Shown: piece by piece, positions 41,226 through 52,372 of the stretch
How positions within the stretch are numbered: the first letter of the stretch is position 1
Layout: every line of letters starts with the position of its first letter
Source: Acanthamoeba lenticulata
Taxonomy: Eukaryota; Discosea; Longamoebia; Acanthamoebidae
Direction: 5' to 3'
NCBI GenBank assembly: GCA_002179805.1
Contig: NAVB01000627.1
Span: 1 to 64,000, forward strand
Length of the DNA stretch: 64,000 nt
Position numbers and translations under genes: made by a program
Notes under the pieces: generated by a model
Database searches by the model: none
The model's input: the letters and a program-made list of their open reading frames with translations, nothing else
What the model was told of the DNA's origin: nothing

Positions 41226-44200
41226 ATGAATCTCAACACTTCCTCTCTCCTCGGTGGCCTAATCATCACCGTCCTTCTGCTGGTTTCTTCCTTTGGTGCG
41301 TTTTTTTCGAATTGATTATGACTGCCAAGTTGCTTGCTCCTTCTCGTTCGCTATGTTTTTGACCTTCGCGGTTGATCCACTTGCAAAACTCAGGCGGCGG
41401 CAGTTATGCTCTCAACATCAATGCCTTTGGCGAGAATCCGGCTGGCGTCATGTGGAGCCAGTGTGCGGATTGTACGTCCTTCGACCCTGCGTCCCTAACC
41501 CTTGCAATGCTATTTTAGCCACACCCAATCCCGGCAACTACCTCGTTAATTGGCCCAATCCGGGACAACTTTCCCGATACCTTTGCCATTTATGAACTTG
41601 TGTCAAATCTCCGCGTGCCGTCATCACCTGACAACGCAGTTGTTGTTCACCGTGAGTTGCGACGGGAGATAAACGAGTGTCTCACGCGTGTGCCCGTGGT
41701 GGCTGTGTGTGGTCGCAGCCTATCCCTACCGGTCGGACAACGTGTTGCTAAACTACAAGCAGACGGCCAACACGACCCAGACCGTTGACTCCCTGGTTAC
41801 GTCCCAGGCCGCCTTCGCCAGCTTCGAAGGCGGCCAGCCGGCGTCCCTCCTGCCCGCGGGCACTCTCCAGCTGCCTGTGGCCGCCAACGCCTTTCTCATT
41901 CTCTACAATATTCTCGGCGTTCCGGCCTCGCTTGTACACTTCTTCGTCATTACTTGATTTTTTATTGTTTATTTGATGTTTTTTAATATTTATTTATTTA
42001 TCTATTTTTGAAATATATTTCTATATCTTACCGCGAAACTCGGCAACAGACGATGGACGGCAAGACGCTGAGCCGCGTGTGGTCGGGCAACATCACGACG
42101 TGGAACCACCCCGACATCCTCGGGCTCAACCCGACGCTCAACGCCACCGCCCTGGCTACCAACATCACGCTGGTCTACTCGTACGGGACACTCTCTCGGC
42201 TCTTGGCTGAAGCTTCCTCGTATGATCGATCTGGGCTGACTCCAAAAAAAAAAAAGGGCCAGCGAGGACGACGGCCTGACGAGGCTGTTCAAGCGCGCCC
42301 TGGCGTCGTTCAATGACACTTTCACGAGCCCCAACTTCACCTTTGCCTCTGTCCTGGCCAACCTCAACGCGCAAAACCGCACCTACCGCGCCGCCAACAT
42401 GGTCGACCGCATCAACTATGTCGTCGTACGTCCTCTCGCCCTTCGTCACCATCATCTTTGTCATCATCTTCAGCGGCCTGACCCATGAGCGCGTGCAGAA
42501 CACGAGGAACACGATCACCTACGTGGAGCGGTCCAACACGTACAAGCGGAAGCTGCCGGCGGTGAACCTGATCAACCGGGCGGGCGTCAACATGACGTCG
42601 ACCACGGCGTCGGTCAAGAGCGCGATGGACGACTTTGCGTGGGCCGTGCGCGCGGGCGACCTGACGACGGACATCTTCAACGGCAACGGCTCCGGGTCCT
42701 ACCCGCTGGCCTACGTGGTGGTCGCCGCCACGCCAAAGGAGGTCAACTCGTCGCTGACCGACTGCACGACGGTGGCCTCGATGGCCGACATCTTCAGCTG
42801 GATGCAAGTCAACGACCACATCGCGGCCGCCATCACGCGCGGCGGCGCCTTCCCGCTCACGACCGTCTATTACAAGCGCATGATCGACGGCCTCGGCAGC
42901 ATCCGCTGCGGCGGCGTGCGCGCCTTCAACTCGTCGTACCTCATCGGCGAGGGCACGGCCATCAACACCATCAGCGACTGGATCCAGGGCTACGCCGGCA
43001 ACACCTTCACCCAGAAGTACTTCACCGTCTCCACCGTTGTCGCCATCGACGACCTCGTCGCCGGCGACATCGACTTTGCCCTCGGCCTCCCCTCTGGGTG
43101 CGTTCCTCTTCGTCTCTCGAGAATGTAACGAATGCAAAGAATGTGGGGACGAGGACAGCGACTCACATACCCGTTTCGCTTCCAAGTAGGATAGCCTCGG
43201 ACCACAGCGTCGAGAACCTCGGCAACGGCATCAAGGCCTTCCCGGGCGTCGTCACCGCCGTCGCTCCCGTCTATAACCTTCCGGAGCTGGTTGGCCAGGC
43301 GCCGCTGGTGCTGAGCCTCGACGTGCTGGTCGGCATCTACATGGGCCGCATCACCATGTGGGACGACTCTGAGGTCCGTCTCCCCCCGTGTGTTGCCTTC
43401 CCTCTCTTCTGTCATTCAGTCGTTCCCTGACCCGTTCTCTTTCGTTCTTGATCTCGTCGGCGAAATTCCAGATCCAGAGCCTGAACAGTGGCGTGGTGCT
43501 GCCCTCGGTGCCGATCGTCGTCATCACGCAGACGATACCGTCGCGTACGTTTCCGCGCCTTTCTTGACCGCAAAGCGGACGAGTGCGGGCGGGCGTGTCT
43601 GATTTGAAGCTTGGTGTGTGTATGTGACAGTGACGACTGCGGCGTTCACAGCCGCGCTCGCGGGCTACAGCGAGGAGTTCAACATGACGGTCGGGCACGG
43701 CCTGAGTGTCAACTTTACGCTGCTGCCGTACAACACCACCCTCAACGTGCCTCTGTCCCTGACTGACCTCATCGCCCTGGCCGGTACCAAGCCGCCTCAA
43801 TTTTATTTTATTTATAAAATTATAATCTATTATTTTAATTTACTGACAAAACACGGGACACAGGAACGACGCCCTATTCGCTGACGTGGACGCTGAGCAC
43901 CAACATCAACTCCAACCTCACGCAAGCCTCCATGCTCAACCTGCAGAACAACACCGTCCGCGCCACCTCGGACAGCGTCGCGGCCGCGGTCTCCGACCTG
44001 GTCCGCGACGACTTCACCATCGGCCAGTTCTCCCTCTGTACGCCCACTGCCTTCTAGTGTTGATCGTGCCACGTCAGCATGCTGACGTCATCATCGTCAC
44101 AGCTGCGGCCGACGACGCCTGGCCGGTCACGACGAGCTTGCCCTTCCTGCTCCCGCTGGGCGACGAGACGCTGGACTGCGTCAAGACCAAGGCCCTCGTC

Positions 44201-47047
44201 AACTGGATGTACTGGACCCAGACCGACGGCCAGGCCTTCCAGCTGGCCGAAGGCTCCGACACCATCTCGGCCGGCCGCATTCCGGTCATTCAGCGGAACA
44301 GTCTCTCGGCCCTCTCCTCGGTGCGTGTCGCCCGCCAATAGCTGCGCGTCAGGCCGACGTCATGCTGACGTCACCCAATCGCATTTTATTATTCAGATTA
44401 TGTGCAACGGCGAGCACATGCTGTCGGTGTGGGCCTGTATCTCGGACGGCGTCGTGTGCTCCAACAACGGGCGGTGCGTGGACAACCAATGCGCGTGCTT
44501 CTCGGGCTACGGCGGGAGCTTCTGCGAGCAGACCTACCGGCCGACGACCTCCTCGTCGGACAACCTGGCCGTGATCCTGGGCGTGGTGATCCCCGTGTCG
44601 CTGGGCCTGTGCCTGCTGCTCGTGTGCCTCATCCTGGCCATCGTGTGCTATGCGCGCCTGAGCCGGCGGAAGCGCGAGGAGTGGAACCTCAACTGGGACG
44701 AGCTCGAGATGGGCGAGGCCCTGGGCATGGGCGGCTACGGCGAGGTGTTCAAGGCCAAGTGGCGCGGCACCGAGGTGGCCGTCAAGATGGTGGCCTCGAC
44801 GACGACCGTGACCAAGGAGATGCAAAAGAGCTTCGCCGACGAGGTCCACGTCATGACCACCCTGCGCCACCCGAACGTGGTCCTCTTCATGGCGGCCTCG
44901 ACCAAGCCGCCCAAGATGTGCATCGTCATGGAGTTCATGGCCCTCGGCTCCCTCTACGACCTGCTCCACAACGAGCTCATTCCTGAAATTCCGTTCAAGC
45001 TCAAGGTCAAGATGGCCTTCCAGGCGGCCAAGGGCATGCACTTCCTCCACTCGTCGGGCATCGTCCACCGCGACCTCAAGTCGCTCAACCTCCTCCTCGA
45101 CAACAAGTGGAACGTCAAGGTCTCCGACTTTGGCCTCACCACCTTCAAGGGCAACATCAAGAAGGGCCAGCCCAGCTCGGCCGGCGTGGCCACCGTCCAC
45201 TGGACGGCGCCCGAGGTCCTCAACGAGTACCAGGACGTCGATTACATTCTTGCCGACGTCTACTCCTTTGGTTCGTGTGCTCTCGGTCTCGTCTTGTCTC
45301 CTCCTTGTGATTGGCTGTGCTGACGTCATCCTCCACCTTACGCGCGGCACAGGCATCATCCTGTGGGAGCTGCTGACGCGCGACCAGCCCTACGGCGGCA
45401 TGAGCCCCGCGGCCGTGGCCGTGGCGGTCATCCGCAACAACCTGAGGCCCGAGCTGCCCGGCGAGATCGACGACACCGACCGCGACTTTGTGGAGCTCAT
45501 GCAGACCTGCTGGCATGAGGACCCGACCATCCGGCCGACCTTCCTCGAGATCATGACCCGCCTGAGCTCCTTCGAGGGCGGCATGTCGCGTTCGTCCTAC
45601 ACGTCGCACTCGTCCACGTCGTCGTCCTCGCTCTCGATCACGTCGACCAAGGACAGCCGCAGCAAGCTCAGCCACCACTCGGCGCCGTCGAGCTCGGCCT
45701 CGTCCAACGGCATCGCCTCGTCCACGAGCAACTCGGACCACGGCTCCGGTGCCCTCGTCCCGCTCGGCGGCCTTCGCGCCCCTGACGGTACGTCATTCCA
45801 CGCATTCCGTTGAGGTATTGGTCGACACAAATGCTTACGTCAGCTCCACACAGGTGAGGTGGCGATCGTGTTCACGGACATCACGCGCGCGGCCTCGCTC
45901 TGGGAGCACGACGCGGCGGCTATGCGCGACGCGACGTCGCTGCACAACGAGCTCATGCGGTCGCTGGTGTCCAAGTACGCCGGCTACGAGGCCGGCGCCG
46001 GTCGCGAGCGCAACACGGGCGAGGGCTCCTTCTGCATCGTGTTCATGCGCGTGTTTGACGCGCTGCGCTGGTGCGCCGAGGCACAGGCGGCGCTGCTCAC
46101 CGCGGCCTGGCCGGCGAGTCTGCTAGCCCACCCGGGCGCCGCCGAGGAGGTCGACGGCGGAATGGACGAGCGCGTCGTCTTCCGCGGCCTCCGCGTGCGC
46201 ATGGGCGTCCACGCGGGCCACCCGCGGCTGCTGCGCGACGCGATGACCCGTCGCGTCGAGTACGTGGGCACGGCGGTCAACGCCGCGGCGCGCATGACGG
46301 CCCTCGCCCAGGGCGGCCAGGTTGTGCTCTCGCAGCAGGCCCGCGACAAGCTCGCCGCCGAGGCCGTCACCATCGGCTCGGCCGAGCGCTTTGTCGAGCT
46401 GCTCGACGACAAGCGCCTGCGCAGGATGGGCCGGTTCGAGATGCCCGACGCCCCCGGCGGCGCGCAGCTCTACGACCTCCGCCTGCCGGGCCTCGAGGGC
46501 CGCGACTTTGGCGGCCAGGGCACGGCCCTCCAGCGCTCGGGCAGCGACGGCAGCGACGGCAGCTCGCACAACGGCAGCGGCAGCCTGGAGGACGGCTCGC
46601 TGCGGCACGGCGGCGTCGATGGCGGCTTCAAGGAGGACAACTTCCTGACGTCGGCCAACCTGTGCCGGTGGGTCATCGACTACAACGAGATCCAGCTGGG
46701 CGAGCAGATCGGGATGGGCTCCTACGGCATGGTCTACCGCGGCATGTGGAAGGGCGTCGAGGTGGCCGTCAAGAAGTTCATCAAGCAGAAGCTCGACGAG
46801 CGGCGCATGCTCGAGTTCAGGGCCGAGATGGCCTTCCTCTCGGAGCTGCACCACCCCAACATCGTCCTCTTCATCGGCTCGTGCGTCAAGCGGCCCAACC
46901 TGTGCATCGTCACCGAGTTTGTCAAGCGGGGCTCGCTCAAGGACATCGTCGCCGACCACACGACCAAGCTCAGCTGGCCGCTCAAGCTGGGCATGCTCAA
47001 GAGCGCCGCGCTGGGCATCAACTACCTCCACTCGCTCTCGCCCGTGA

Positions 47048-47079
<32 letters not shown>

Positions 47080-47484
47080 CTTGTCGACGAGAACTGGAAC
47101 GTCAAGGTGGCCGACTTTGGCTTTGCGCGCATCAAGGAAGAGAACGTCACCATGACCCGCTGCGGCACGCCCTGCTGGACCGCGCCCGAGGTGATCCGCG
47201 GCGAGAAGTACAGCGAGAGCGCCGACGTGTACAGCTTTGGCGTCGTCATGTGGGAGGTGGCCTCGCGCAAGCAGCCCTTCGCCGGGTGCAACTTCATGGC
47301 CGTCGCCATTGAGGTCCTCGAGGGCCGCCGCCCCAAGATCCCGGCCGACCTGCCGCAGGCCTTCAAGAAGCTCGTCAAGAAGTGCTGGCATGGGGAGGCC
47401 TCCAAGCGTCCCACCATGGAGGACGTCATCGCCACTCTCGACAGCCTCAAGAGCGCGGCCAACGACGGCTCTCACAACGTGTAA
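41226..47484 (+). CDS. Receptor: two PstS-like binding domains, EGF-like, TM, TKL kinase, cyclase-like domain, second TKL kinase
   Basis: A signal peptide (MNLNTSSLLGGLIITVLLLV) leads to two phosphate-binding-protein-like modules. Module 1 includes NPAGVMWSQCADSYPYRSD and MDGKTLSRVWSGNITTWNHP, module 2 LSLDVLVGIYMGRITMWDD; compare PstS LDGKTLADIF-G-ITKWND. An EGF-like loop (CSNNGRCVDNQCACFSGYGG) and a membrane span (VILGVVIPVSLGLCLLLVCL) follow near 44460-44660. Kinase 1 (44700-45580) has GMGGYGEVFKAKW, VAVKMV, HRDLKSLNLLLD, DFGLT and APEV. A Ser-rich linker leads to a class III cyclase-like domain (45859-46490: VFTDITRAASLWE, VEYVGTAVNAAARM). Kinase 2 (46685-47435) has GMGSYGMVYRGMW, VAVKKF, HRDIKPSNLLVD, DFGFA and APEV. 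Both kinases keep Lys, HRD and DFG. Ligand and targets are unknown. Confidence 0.9.
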
Positions 47485-47626
47485 GGACAACACCGCTACC
47501 GTCATGCTGATGATCCACCATATTATTGTGCTATTTTGTTTTAAACTCCAAAAACAAATATAAAACCATTTTTTTTCTTCACTTCCGTGGAAGGCAGCCG
47601 AAGAACACGACACCGTGAGTGAACAC

Positions 47627-48286
47627 CTAAAGGGTGTCTCCTGGACCATCGGGCCCAGAAGAGTCTGGAGCGCCATCGTCGCCCAGCTGGACAAAGGGCA
47701 GGTGGTGGCGCAGTCTGGCCGGCCGAAACGAGCGTATGGCTTCCACCAGCGGCGCACCAGCGAAGCAGGCAGCCACTGTGCCAAGAAGAAGCGAGACAAG
47801 GACACAGAATAGAGCAACCAAAGCAGTCACCACCATGCCGATGAGGTTGAGGATCACCCTTTGCGTGATAGAGGGCACGCCATCTTCCAGCGCCACTTGG
47901 TCCTGCGGTTCGTCGGGGTAGTAGAAGCAGCGAACGGTTGAGCCGGGTGGGTGGTCTTCCCACAGGCGGCGCCGTTCCGAACCGGACAACCAAGATGAAG
48001 AAGGGTTGAAGCGCTTGAGTGCGGTGGCGTTGGTCACTGTTTCGCCCTGCTGGGTCTCAAAGGTGACCAGAAGCCCAGCCAAGTAGAGCATCTTCGTTGG
48101 GTGGACGGCGCAGTCGATCTGCGTAGGCCCAACCACAAGGCACTGAGTGCTTTGAAAGTTGTTATTTCGAGTGATGTCGTCGTGCATGTTCTGGCCGAGA
48201 AAGACAGTGATCCAGACCATGTAGCCTGCCAACCCCGTAGTCACGAACCATACGAGGGTAAGGCATACACACTCTTTGCATGTCAT
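47627..48286 (-). CDS. Two-span membrane protein of unknown function
   Basis: An intronless frame of 219 residues. One membrane span lies near residues 10-30 (LVWFVTTGLAGYMVWITVFLG) and a second near residues 143-170 (VILNLIGMVVTALVALFCVL). The roughly 110-residue loop between them contains cysteines and the motif RCFYYPDEPQDQVALED. This CxYxPxxP pattern recalls DUF3592 proteins, and the two-span layout with a Cys-containing loop recalls BK-channel beta subunits. Neither match is strong. The C-terminal tail is Pro/Asp/Gly-rich. It converges with the receptor kinase gene and diverges from the DUF3574 gene. Confidence 0.65.
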   Translation of the reverse strand: MTCKECVCLTLVWFVTTGLAGYMVWITVFLGQNMHDDITRNNNFQSTQCLVVGPTQIDCAVHPTKMLYLAGLLVTFETQQGETVTNATALKRFNPSSSWLSGSERRRLWEDHPPGSTVRCFYYPDEPQDQVALEDGVPSITQRVILNLIGMVVTALVALFCVLVSLLLGTVAACFAGAPLVEAIRSFRPARLRHHLPFVQLGDDGAPDSSGPDGPGDTL

Positions 48287-48544
48287 CTCTCGCGAGGGGT
48301 GGTTAAAAAGGCGTGGGATGAAAGTTGTTCAAGAAATCTTTTGTTGGGGTGGCCAGCAGTGGCCGAAGGGTGCTTGCCTTCCTGGTTGGCCACAACTTGG
48401 CACACGGCACACACGGCACTTCGACTGAAGCTGTGCCGGGAAAAAAAGCGGAAGAGTGCTCGCAAGTAATTTCCTATGTTTTCTTTCTCCATGGGAAGAA
48501 GCAAAAAATAAATAAATAAATGATAGTTTTGTACACGCACAACT

Positions 48545-49147
48545 ATGCTTTTTGTCCTGTACCTGGCTGTGGTGGGGTGCCTGCTGACGGGCGTGGAGGC
48601 CCGCAAGGTGCTGGCTGGCGGGGAGGTCAAAGACTGGACCCACTTCGACTCCCTGTTTGGGCCAGACTTTGACCTTGCCACCTACACCGAGGAGGACGCT
48701 GCCACGACAAATACGACTTCTACCGACGATGGTGGCGATGACGTGGCAATCGACCAAGAGTGCTTCGAGTACGAGGTGCGGGTAGAGATTTTCTTTGGCC
48801 TGGACGTCAAGTGCAGCGCCGAGCTCGAGAACGGTGGTGTTGTGACGACACAGATCAGCGAGCGCTCATTCGAGGCGTTCCTCGATCGAGAGGTCACGCC
48901 ACGTTTCCCGCAGGGGTTCTCCGTGATGGACGTGCCGCTGGGCCAGTGGTACAGCCCGGCCAGGCGCGCCATCACCAAGGAGCGGAGCAAGATGATGCTG
49001 CTGCTCATGCCTGACACGCGTGAGAACGATCTCAAGCTGCGGGCCATCGCGCACAGCTACACCAAGACCTTCCACCAGGAGACTATCATGATCACCAAGT
49101 CGCCTGTGTTCTCCTACTGCTTTGTCGGGCCTGCGCGGAATAAGTGA
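48545..49147 (+). CDS. Secreted DUF3574-domain protein
   Basis: An intronless frame of 200 residues starts with a signal peptide (MLFVLYLAVVGCLLTGVEA). A linker with NTTST-type glycosylation sites follows. From about residue 78 it matches DUF3574: VRVEIFFGLD, SFEAFLDREVTPRFPQGFSV, GQWYSP, KERSKMMLLLMPDT, and IAHSYTKTFHQETIMI. DUF3574 is mostly known from bacterial secreted or lipoproteins, and its function is unknown. Four cysteines (near residues 77, 93 and 190) suggest disulfides. An intronless gene in an intron-rich region would fit acquisition from bacteria, but intronless ancient genes (UROD, ZPR1) also occur here. Confidence 0.8.
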   Translation: MLFVLYLAVVGCLLTGVEARKVLAGGEVKDWTHFDSLFGPDFDLATYTEEDAATTNTTSTDDGGDDVAIDQECFEYEVRVEIFFGLDVKCSAELENGGVVTTQISERSFEAFLDREVTPRFPQGFSVMDVPLGQWYSPARRAITKERSKMMLLLMPDTRENDLKLRAIAHSYTKTFHQETIMITKSPVFSYCFVGPARNK

Positions 49148-49359
49148 GCAGCATGGGCCCAGGCCAGTACGCCTTGCTCACAAACTTAATTTTTTTGAGT
49201 TTGAGTTTGAGTTTATTTTTTTTAAGCTTCGCCAAAGAAAACAAAAGAAAAAATGGAATCTGAACAAAAAAGTGTGATTGGTTGTACAGCTGTCAAAGGA
49301 TCTGGGCCTTGTTGAAGGGTCTGCTTTATTGCCCAAACCGAGCCAGGAGCAGAGGGAGC

Positions 49360-52073
49360 ATGTCTCTTCTTCCCCAGGCCTTCAGTTTTCTTTTTTTGTT
49401 GCTTGTGGTCGGAACGCCGGCGGCCACGACAGGATCCCTCGACCTGACGCAGCAGGTGGCCCTCGGCAATGTGTTCCTCACCACCGAGCAGCCGCAGATC
49501 GCGGTCGGGGTCAACGTCGTCGTGAGCGGCAGCGCGACGAACGACAGTGGGGTGGCGCTCGTGTGGAACGTGACCGACTTCTTCGGCGCCGTGCGTGCGT
49601 CGGGCGAGGTCGCCCCGCTGCCCTCGGGCATTTCGTCCCACCGCGTCACTCCCTTCCCCAGCGGCAACGCGGAGGTCCCGGCAGGCTACTTCGTGGTCAA
49701 CGTCGCGCTGGTGGACCGTGCGCAGGGCGGGGCAGTCCTTGTCTCCAACTTCACCACGATGGCCGTCTTATGGGTAACCTCCTCCTTTGCTCCAGCTTGT
49801 CGCCCATTGGTTGATCCTGGGCTTATTAAAAAACAATTACAACTTATGCCAAACGTGTTTGTGTGGCTCATAGCCGCCAACCACGCCGAGCAAGCGCTAC
49901 GGCGTGAACGAGCACTACGGGCAGGGCTACTCCCAGCAGAGCGCCGACCTCATGGCCAAGGCCGGCTTCGGCCTCGTACGCGACAGCAACTCGTGGGCGG
50001 CCAACGAGAAAGTGAAGGGCTCGTACGACTTTAGCGCGAGCCAGCCGTGGATGAATCGGCTCAACGCGTTTGGCGCGGCGCCGCTCTACGGGCTGGCCTA
50101 CGGCAACCCGCTCTACGACTGGTACGAGGACGCGGGCCAGTCCGACTGCCCTGGCAACACCTTCCCCTACACGACCAGCGGCATCCAAGGCCTGGCCGAC
50201 TACGGCGCGGCGGTGGCGAACCACTTCCAGGCCAACGTGTCAAGGATCGAGGTGTGGAACGAGCTCTACACGTCCTTCTATTGCGGGCCGCCCGAGCAAG
50301 AGGCCAACTTCTCCTTGTGGTACACGAACGGCCTCAAGGGCGTCTACCCGGCCATCAAGGCAGCGCGCTCCGACGTGGTCGTGCTCGGCGGCGCAGTGGC
50401 CTCGACCGCGCCGCTGTGGTTCAAGTCCCTCTTTGATCTGGGCGCCATCGACTTCATGGACGCGCTCAGCATCCACCCATACTACACCTTCCCTGAGGAC
50501 GTCGAGCTCCCTGTGGCCGAGCTGCGCGGCTACATCAACCAGTACTCGCCAAGCGAGGCCAAGGACATCTGCGCCACCGAATACGGCTGGCCTGCCACCG
50601 CAGAAGACCAACGCTATCCCATCGCCAAGTACGACAATGACGTCTTCCCATGAGAGCTTCGCTGTTGTTCTACTTGCAGTGGCACTGACACGACTTGGGC
50701 CACAGCTTTCTGGTGCGTCAAACGTTGGCGCAGGAGGCACAAGGAGTCAGCCAGCACTACTGGTACAACATGCAGGACGAACCCTGGTACAACTATGGGC
50801 TGGTCAAGTACGACACATCCTCCTTTGTCTCTACTACTACTTTCTTATTTAAATTTTATGATTTGGCGCGAATGGCCAGAAACACCAAGTTCCGAGGTCC
50901 ACTCGTGCCCAACCCTGCCTACGTGACCTACGCGACGCTGGCTCGGCTGCTGGGCAATGCCGAGTTTAAGGGACGAGTCAATCCCGAGCTCTCAGCCCGC
51001 GCTTACGTCCTGCTCTACCACTCTACACAGTACGTGATTTTTATTCTATTCTATTTTGTTTTTTAAAATTATTTTTATTCTTTTTTTATGTCAGGTTTGG
51101 CTACATCCGCGCGGTGTGGACCACGCTGCCCTACGCCAACCTGCTCCACTTCCGCACGCCGACGCCGCTGGTGCTGGTGGACATCCAGGGCGGACGGCAG
51201 ACCCTCACGCCGAACCGAGGCGGCGTGGTCACCGTCACGCTCTCCGACACGGTCCAGTACGTCATCGACCCGTCGGACAGCGTCACGGAGACCTTTGGCG
51301 AGAGCCCCTACGAGGCCATCGCCGACAACGTGTGGGACTACTCGTGCGTGCGGGGCACCACGACGGGCAAGGGCAAGAACGGGTGGTGGTACGGGCGGTT
51401 CGACACGACGGACCCGCACGCGGCCTACAACAAGACCCTGTGGCGGGAGCTGTGGCCCAACGGCAGCCTGTGGGGCACCTACTGGCTCCAATGGGCCTCC
51501 ATCTCGGCCACGTCCCTGTCGCCCAACGTCGAGACAAACGGCAACATCCATTGGGCCGTCCTGCGCTACACGGCCAACGCCAGCATGGCGGGCGCCTCCC
51601 TGTCCGGTACGAAGAAGTTGAGCATGAACATGGTGGTGGCCATCGTCAGCTGACCCGACGACGTCACCGGTCTTGCAGGGTACATGGTGCTCTCGGGCTC
51701 GCAGTCGGCCAACAGCGACGGCGTTGGCGTGCTCGTCTACGTCGATGGCGTGCTCAAGTGGAACACGACCGTCCTCCCGAAGGATCACACCGACTTCTTC
51801 CCCGCCACGATGCTCGTGGAGGGCATCAACCTGCGTCCCGGCACCAACGTCGACGTTGTGGTCACGCCCGGCCCCGGAACCAACACCGACGGCGATCGCT
51901 TGTCCGCGTTCATCACCGTGAGCGTGCCGCGCAACAGCAGCGACGTCCCCGCGTGGGTCACGCAGGGCGACAGCTCGGCAGCTGCCCCTTCGGTCTTGCC
52001 CACGAGCTTCATGAGCATGATGATCATGCTGGCCTTGGATTGTCTTGTGCGGCTGGCCTTGTTTGTACTCTAA
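49360..52073 (+). CDS. Secreted GH39-like (clan GH-A) glycosidase, possibly GPI-anchored
   Basis: A signal peptide (LPQAFSFLFLLLVVGTPAAT) leads to a beta-sandwich-like region, then a TIM-barrel. The start of the barrel reads YGVNEHYGQGYSQQSADLM and FGLVRDSNSWAANE. The acid/base site is IEVWNELYTS (conserved Asn-Glu), and the nucleophile candidate is ICATEYGWPA (TEYG). LSIHPYYTFPED and SQHYWYNMQDEPWYNYGLV fit later barrel strands. Two further modules follow, the first rich in Trp and Thr (GTYWLQWASISATSLS). The C-terminus is Ser/Ala-rich and then hydrophobic (FMSMMIMLALDCLVRLAL), typical of a GPI signal. About six exons are used. The substrate (polysaccharide of prey or of the cyst wall) is inferred only. 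Confidence 0.82.
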
Positions 52074-52372
52074 AGCTGCAAGTCCGCTTATGTCCGCGGA
52101 CGTGAGAAGTCAATTCGGGAAGAGGTGTTGGTCAAGTTAATTCGTGAAGTGAAGAAGGTAAATTGTACTAAGAAGTAAACCACCCAATCAGACCAATTGG
52201 CGCGAAAAAGAGAGCCAATCTTGATGAAGCGCAACCCTTAACACCGCTCGAATCTGGCCTTTTTCTCTCTGGCCAAGTCTTTTTATTTCAACCTGCCCTC
52301 TACTGACGTGTGCCCGCCATGCTCCGTCCAGAGGCCCATCTTTTTCGGTTCAGCTCCTCCCCCCTACAAAAG

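Noticed and set aside
44349..45359. Reverse ORF opposite kinase 1
   Set aside because: Antisense shadow of a conserved kinase, produced by codon bias.
46123..47817. Long reverse ORF (over 500 codons) opposite the cyclase and kinase 2
   Set aside because: It is the antisense of conserved kinase and cyclase codons. Strong GC bias at third positions removes stops on the opposite strand, and the product is low-complexity with no family signal.
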